Assembly (NCBI GenBank): GCA_964396165.1
Contig: CAYNEF010000010.1
Location: forward strand, 1 to 64,000
Reading direction: 5' to 3'
DNA length: 64,000 nucleotides
DNA from: CALCZU01 sp964396165
GTDB taxonomy: Bacteria > Bdellovibrionota > FAC87 > UBA2466
Within the stretch, counting starts at the first letter, position 1, and each line of letters begins with the position of its first letter. A program made the position numbers and the translations under genes. A model generated the notes under the pieces. It was not told the DNA's origin, made no database searches, and saw only the letters and a list, made by a program, of their open reading frames with translations. This document shows positions 60,103 to 64,000 of this stretch, one piece after another.

Positions 60103-61015
60103 TTCGATCGATGGATTGAATATCTATCCCAGTTCCAGTGAGCTTCTCAATTTGTTTTATCGCGTTTTCCATCTCATCTTTATTTTTCCATTCCATTCCT
60201 AAGTTTACCCGCAAGGAGATAATCGCTTTTTCTTTAAGCTCTGCGCGTTCCCAAGAAACTTGACGCATGAGATGGTCAATTTTCGGGATTTCAAACGCCA
60301 TCAAGCTAATAAAATTCAAATTATGCGCTAGTTTTTCAAAGAACTGGTCCCTTTTGCGTTGATTTTCCCAGCCAATGGAACCTTCTCCTCCAAGTGATGG
60401 CGGTAAGGAATCGTACCAAGTGGTGAGTGTAGAAGATAGAAGCAAATTCTTTCCGCCATTCTGATCAAGGTAATTTCGGGTCAACTGATAAACTTCAGCC
60501 AACTCTTCTAAAGCGTCGGCTTTGGCTTTGGGAGATTTTTGTTTCCAATCCATTTCTATATGGTGCTCGAGATCAAAAGAAATTCCTACAAAAAGTTCCT
60601 CTTTTACTTTGCGGCTCTTGTTAAACTTCAAAACGGTATCGTTTAAGTATTGGAAGAGCTTGGGAGCATTTTTTGAGGAATTCCAGGTTTGATCGGAAAT
60701 AAGATAGTGGACCCGGATTCCTTCTTTTGAAAGTGCCTGGTTGAAGCGGGCAGTTTTTTCCAACGTAGCATCTGTAAGATCGCAGCTAAGATAGAGCCGC
60801 TTTATTTGCCATTTTTTCAGCATTTGAAGGAGAGCGGCCTGTTTTTTGGGGTCCCCGATCACTTTGACTGAGCCGTACTCATTTTGGGGGCTCTTCCAAA
60901 GCCATCCGCCGCGTTCAATAACTTGGGCATTTAAAAGAGGAGGAAAACTGCAAATGAGGAGAAAAAGAAAGGTGAGGGTTAAACCGCTTTTTTGCTTTTT
61001 GATTTGGATACGCAT
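60089..61015 (-). CDS. Exported TIM-barrel-like protein, possible glycoside hydrolase
   Basis: A 308-residue exported protein (signal peptide TLTFLFLLICSFPPLLNA after a basic N terminus). The mature sequence alternates strands and helices: KRLYLSCDLTD, IRVHYLISDQTW, FVGISFDLEHHIE and LLLSSTLTTWYDSLPP. ISLMAFEIPKID follows. The D-L-E motif at the end of a strand, and the strand order, resemble GH18 or DUF4434-type barrels, but no catalytic pair is proven. It is likely periplasmic, where it could trim or edit the polymer as AlgL and PelA do in other systems. It overlaps the cyclase-PilZ gene by 37 bases. Confidence 0.7.
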   Translation of the reverse strand: MRIQIKKQKSGLTLTFLFLLICSFPPLLNAQVIERGGWLWKSPQNEYGSVKVIGDPKKQAALLQMLKKWQIKRLYLSCDLTDATLEKTARFNQALSKEGIRVHYLISDQTWNSSKNAPKLFQYLNDTVLKFNKSRKVKEELFVGISFDLEHHIEMDWKQKSPKAKADALEELAEVYQLTRNYLDQNGGKNLLLSSTLTTWYDSLPPSLGGEGSIGWENQRKRDQFFEKLAHNLNFISLMAFEIPKIDHLMRQVSWERAELKEKAIISLRVNLGMEWKNKDEMENAIKQIEKLTGTGIDIQSIDRIMEK

Positions 61016-62151
61016 AGCTGTATTTTTTCAAATAGTATCCCACGTTCTTTTGGATGCAAACCTTGAATCAGTAACCCATGAAGATAGGTACCTGCTTCAG
61101 TGCGCCGTGCCCATCTTACTTCGCAAAGAATAGGCAGAAGCGACTCTGCACTCAATTTTTCTGCGAGTGCAGTATTTTTTTCGTTCAAAGTGATATTCAG
61201 ATAAGCGCCAACGGCGAGATACGAGTCAAGTTCTGCCGCAAAACCACCGTCCGAGAAGTCGAGGACTTTTCCACGAATATTTTTCGCTTCAATTTCAACC
61301 TTGATGTCTGCAGGGATTTCAAAGCGCTCGTGCACTCGTACCGCTTTGGTGAAACTGCGGTGTGCTGTCATTGCTTTATCTCTGAGTTTATCTGTATCAG
61401 CCAGAGGATCGCATTCGTAGGCTTCGAGAAATTCGCCGACCTTTTCTGTAGGAATTTGCCGTGCCCTTAAGGTCTGTTTGTTCCAGTTACTCGCTTTCAA
61501 AATAAGCTGGCACTCGGCGCTAATCATTATCGCGTGTTTTTCGCAAGCTTTAGCAAGTTTTGCTGCGTACTGGACTGAGCTTCCCAAAACTGCGATTTGC
61601 TTCGTGTAGGCGTCGCGGTTTCCGATGCACACTATACCTGTGTGGATTCCAGTTCTAATGGGAAGTACGCTTTTGCCTAGCTCGTGGGCAGCAACGTTTT
61701 GCCGGGCATTTTCAAGCTGAATTTTACTTGCGCAGTAGATTGCTTGTTCGATTGCTAGAGGTGCATTTAATTCGTCTTTATGGTTAAAAAAACAAAGAAG
61801 CTCCTCTTGGGAGTGGGACGCAATCACTCCATGAAAGGAATGGACTGTTTTGATAAGTTGTTGTGTCAAGTCTTTGCTTTGAGCAAATGCTGCGTCTGCC
61901 GTGTCGGTGTCAGCGGTTGCGGCAAGGCCCATGATTTCCACGGCCAACAGAGTTACTTCTGTTTTGAATGGCTTAAACGTCAGGTTTTCTGGCTTACTTA
62001 CTAAAGAGGCCAAAACTTGAGGCGGGTAAGTGAGTTTTAAACTGTTCTCTAATTGTTTTTTTTCAATGGCTCGCAAATTTTTCTTATAGAAATAGACGCA
62101 ACTGAAAATTGTTCCTAATACCAATAAAAAACTTAAATAGTTTAGTTCCAT
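60979..62151 (-). CDS. Degenerate class III cyclase-homology domain fused to PilZ
   Basis: A 390-residue protein with one N-terminal TM helix. Residues 60-210 follow the adenylate/guanylate cyclase pattern (IRTGIHTGIVCIGNRDAYTK, VLGSSVQYAAKLAKACE). The metal-binding aspartates appear replaced: E72 in LAVEIMGLAA and SQEELLCFF for the usual GDxxLAxF. Residues 270-390 form a PilZ domain with R272-V-H-E-R276 and D298-F-S-D-G-G303, which are the c-di-GMP binding motifs. It would sense c-di-GMP at the membrane and could switch the neighbouring synthase, which lacks its own PilZ domain. Catalytic activity is unlikely by sequence. It overlaps the hydrolase-like gene by 37 bases. Confidence 0.85.
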   Translation of the reverse strand: MELNYLSFLLVLGTIFSCVYFYKKNLRAIEKKQLENSLKLTYPPQVLASLVSKPENLTFKPFKTEVTLLAVEIMGLAATADTDTADAAFAQSKDLTQQLIKTVHSFHGVIASHSQEELLCFFNHKDELNAPLAIEQAIYCASKIQLENARQNVAAHELGKSVLPIRTGIHTGIVCIGNRDAYTKQIAVLGSSVQYAAKLAKACEKHAIMISAECQLILKASNWNKQTLRARQIPTEKVGEFLEAYECDPLADTDKLRDKAMTAHRSFTKAVRVHERFEIPADIKVEIEAKNIRGKVLDFSDGGFAAELDSYLAVGAYLNITLNEKNTALAEKLSAESLLPILCEVRWARRTEAGTYLHGLLIQGLHPKERGILFEKIQLCVSKSKSKKAV

Positions 62152-62152
62152 C

Positions 62153-63532
62153 TTATAGCCTAATGAGTTTTAATCCCAGTCCTTCGGCTTCCTTTTGTTG
62201 CAACATTTCTTTGATATCTAATACGACGTAAGGAGCTTTCAATCGGGTTTTAAGTTTTTTCGGCGAGAAGTTTTTAATAAAGCTGTCGTGCCTTACTGAA
62301 ATAATCAGAGCATGGCATTCGGGAAGGCTTTCGAAAGTCTGTAATTTTCTGCCATATTCGTGAGAAAATGTTTCTGCATCTGCATGTTCGTCGACAATAT
62401 GCACTTTGCAACCAAACCATTCGAGTTCTTCCGCAAGAGCGATAACTTTCGTGTTACGGGTGTCTGGAACATTTTCTTTGAAAGCTGCGCCTAAAATTCC
62501 AACCGTTAGAGGAATATCAGTTTTGTTACTGGATTTTAGTACTTCTGCTATTGCTCTTTGGGCCAAGTACCTTGGCATTCCTTCGTTTACGGTTCTGCTG
62601 GTAGAAACTAAAAATGCAGATGTTTTTAGTTTTTCTGCGACATGGGTTAAATAATAGGGATCTACTCCAATACAGTGTCCTCCCACTAACCCAGGGTAAA
62701 AATTTAAAAAGTTCCATTTGGTGCGTGCAGCATCCAGAACATCGCTAATGGAAAGACCGAGAGAACCGTAAATTACAGTCAGCTCATTGATAAGCGCGAT
62801 ATTTACATCTCGTTGGATGTTTTCGGAAAGTTTTGCAGCTTCAGCTACTTTTATCGAGGGCGCCCGGTGGATTCCGCCGGTAGTTAACTTGCCATAGACT
62901 TTGCAGAGAAGATCCGCAGTTTCTGGCGTGGAACCTGAGACTACTTTGATAATTTTATCGATAGTATGGACCTTGTCTCCAGGATTAATTCTTTCGGGAG
63001 AGTAACCTAGATAAAAATCACGATCGCATTTTAGTCCGCTCACTGTTTCTAGGGTTTTCTTACAGACATCTTCTGTGACACCAGGGTAAACAGTGGATTC
63101 AAAAACCACAACACTTCCTGGTTGTAAAACTTTACCGATGGTAGTGGATGCACTGACCAATGGGGAAAGATCCGGGCGGTTGAAAGAATCCACAGGAGTT
63201 GGCACAGCGACGATGATTACGCGACAGTCTTCCAGTGCGTTTGCTTGATCTGTAAATGTTAAGGTGTCTTGTCTTAAGAGCTTTCGATCGGCGATTTCAT
63301 TTGTAGAATCTTCTTGCTGGTGTAATTCTTTAATTCGGGATTTATTGATATCAAATCCAATGACTTTAAAGGTACGCGCTAAAAAGCAGGCTAGTGGCAA
63401 ACCGACGTATCCCAAACCTAATACGGCGATAGGCGTTTTCTTCGATATAAGATCCTCGAATTTTACTAGTTCCGTAGTATGAGCGGATAACGCAGGTGTA
63501 ATCTTAAGAGCTTGATTTCTTTTGGAATGCAT
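62153..63532 (-). CDS. Nucleotide-sugar dehydrogenase (UDP-glucose/GDP-mannose DH family)
   Basis: This NAD-dependent enzyme oxidises a sugar nucleotide C6 to the uronic acid. The 459-residue protein has the Rossmann motif IAVLGLGYVGLPLACFLA at residues 35-52, the substrate loop PTPVDSFNRPDLS, and catalytic Cys287 in LVGGHCIGVDPYYLT. The GVDPYYLTH form is typical of the WecC/WbpA/TviB subgroup, which acts on UDP-HexNAc, rather than of UDP-glucose DH. It lies one base before the cyclase-PilZ gene in the same orientation. It is a plausible source of the activated uronic acid for the synthase at 57255. Confidence 0.93.
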   Translation of the reverse strand: MHSKRNQALKITPALSAHTTELVKFEDLISKKTPIAVLGLGYVGLPLACFLARTFKVIGFDINKSRIKELHQQEDSTNEIADRKLLRQDTLTFTDQANALEDCRVIIVAVPTPVDSFNRPDLSPLVSASTTIGKVLQPGSVVVFESTVYPGVTEDVCKKTLETVSGLKCDRDFYLGYSPERINPGDKVHTIDKIIKVVSGSTPETADLLCKVYGKLTTGGIHRAPSIKVAEAAKLSENIQRDVNIALINELTVIYGSLGLSISDVLDAARTKWNFLNFYPGLVGGHCIGVDPYYLTHVAEKLKTSAFLVSTSRTVNEGMPRYLAQRAIAEVLKSSNKTDIPLTVGILGAAFKENVPDTRNTKVIALAEELEWFGCKVHIVDEHADAETFSHEYGRKLQTFESLPECHALIISVRHDSFIKNFSPKKLKTRLKAPYVVLDIKEMLQQKEAEGLGLKLIRL

Positions 63533-63703
63533 AAGTTTTTACCTAGTAACTTTTCGGTACTATTGAGCCAGGACTATAACGAGACTTCGCTTATAAATGG
63601 CTGCTGCTATGCTATTGATATCAAATAACTTCCATTCGAAATGATGCGGAGCGTAAGATAGGGTGAATGGCATTTAAATTTGCTATAGCAATTCTGTTGA
63701 AAG

Positions 63704-64000
63704 CTAGGCAAATCGTTCGATGTACTGACAGCGTTTGCAAAGTTCTTCTTGTAAAATATTATTTTTAAACCCGAGTACAATTTTCTGCGCACGTTCACTG
63801 TTTAATATCGTTTTTAAATCTGTGTCCTTCAAATTCCCTAGCTGAATGTCGCCTTCTTTATCTAGACAACAGGGGACAACTGTACCGTCGGCTAATATGC
63901 CAAAATGAGAGGAAAGCCCATAACAAGTGCCAGAGTTACCCAGTACAGGCAAATCTCTGCCGGGCCAAACAAACTCAGTATCAAAATGCAGATAAAGCCT
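63704..64000 (-). CDS. Radical SAM/SPASM protein, 3' end only
   Basis: The frame is open to the window's right edge, so only the C-terminal 98 residues are present. They form a SPASM domain: GTCYGLSSHFGILADGTVVP, CCLDKEGDIQLGNL, then LNSERAQKIVLGFK and ELCKRC. The cysteines in CYGL, VPCCLD and LCKRCQY are the auxiliary cluster ligands. A radical SAM core should lie beyond the edge. It may continue the surface-polysaccharide region, but this cannot be tested here. Confidence 0.85.
   Translation of the reverse strand, partial: RLYLHFDTEFVWPGRDLPVLGNSGTCYGLSSHFGILADGTVVPCCLDKEGDIQLGNLKDTDLKTILNSERAQKIVLGFKNNILQEELCKRCQYIERFA

Overview
The window is a gene-dense, moderate-GC bacterial chromosome segment with almost no prophage or plasmid content. 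It carries a single small transposase. The best lineage guess is Bdellovibrionota (Bdellovibrio-like or a relative). This rests on a TIGR02147-type regulator, a family known mainly from Bdellovibrio and Fibrobacter, on the many exported lineage-type hypothetical proteins, and on class II FBPase, PPDK-regulator and ClpA/ClpS genes of proteobacterial type. It is an inference; no rRNA is present.

Layout. (1) 9-5922: a tightly overlapping housekeeping operon, fabF-rpiB-glyA-nusB-hypothetical-hflX-PPDK regulator. (2) 5926-10999: envelope glycan genes (two methyltransferases, a polyprenol-phosphate glycosyltransferase, a polytopic GT-C-like protein and a third methyltransferase). (3) 11000-14434: a structured non-coding stretch, a small RHH-like protein and PBP1A. 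(4) 14462-26649: a long palindrome and a terminator-like hairpin lead into rimP-nusA-infB-rbfA-truB-rpsO-pnp-M16 peptidase-dut-membrane protein, a translation and RNA-decay operon in which PNPase has a very long Arg-Gly-Gly tail. (5) 26620-33588: dciA-like, glpX and small genes through ridA and a GNAT, then a minus-strand operon MinD-like/J-HTH/rluD/pgeF. (6) 33743-42057: an NtrB/NtrC-type two-component pair, an exported methyltransferase-fold protein, a minimal penicillin-binding protein and clpS-clpA.

(7) 42117-55794: accessory, mostly exported proteins. These are a TIGR02147 regulator with a zinc metalloprotease and a membrane protein, a RAYT transposase, a TIG-domain di-heme cytochrome, recN, a candidate clan-CD (caspase-like) protease, a beta-barrel protein and an exported HD-domain protein. 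(8) 55978-64000: a probable synthase-dependent exopolysaccharide locus. It has a membrane-fusion-like adaptor, a processive GT2 synthase, a TolC-like outer-membrane component, an exported hydrolase-like protein, a degenerate cyclase-PilZ protein, a nucleotide-sugar dehydrogenase and the 3' end of a radical SAM/SPASM gene.

Gene starts frequently overlap the upstream stop by four bases (ATGA, GTGA or TTGA), and TTG/GTG starts are common. Several starts below were moved from the longest reading frame on the basis of Shine-Dalgarno (SD) sites, overlaps or promoters. The most notable candidates are the exopolysaccharide locus with its PilZ fusion, the RGG-tailed PNPase, the secreted caspase-like protein, the J-HTH fusion and the non-coding palindromes.
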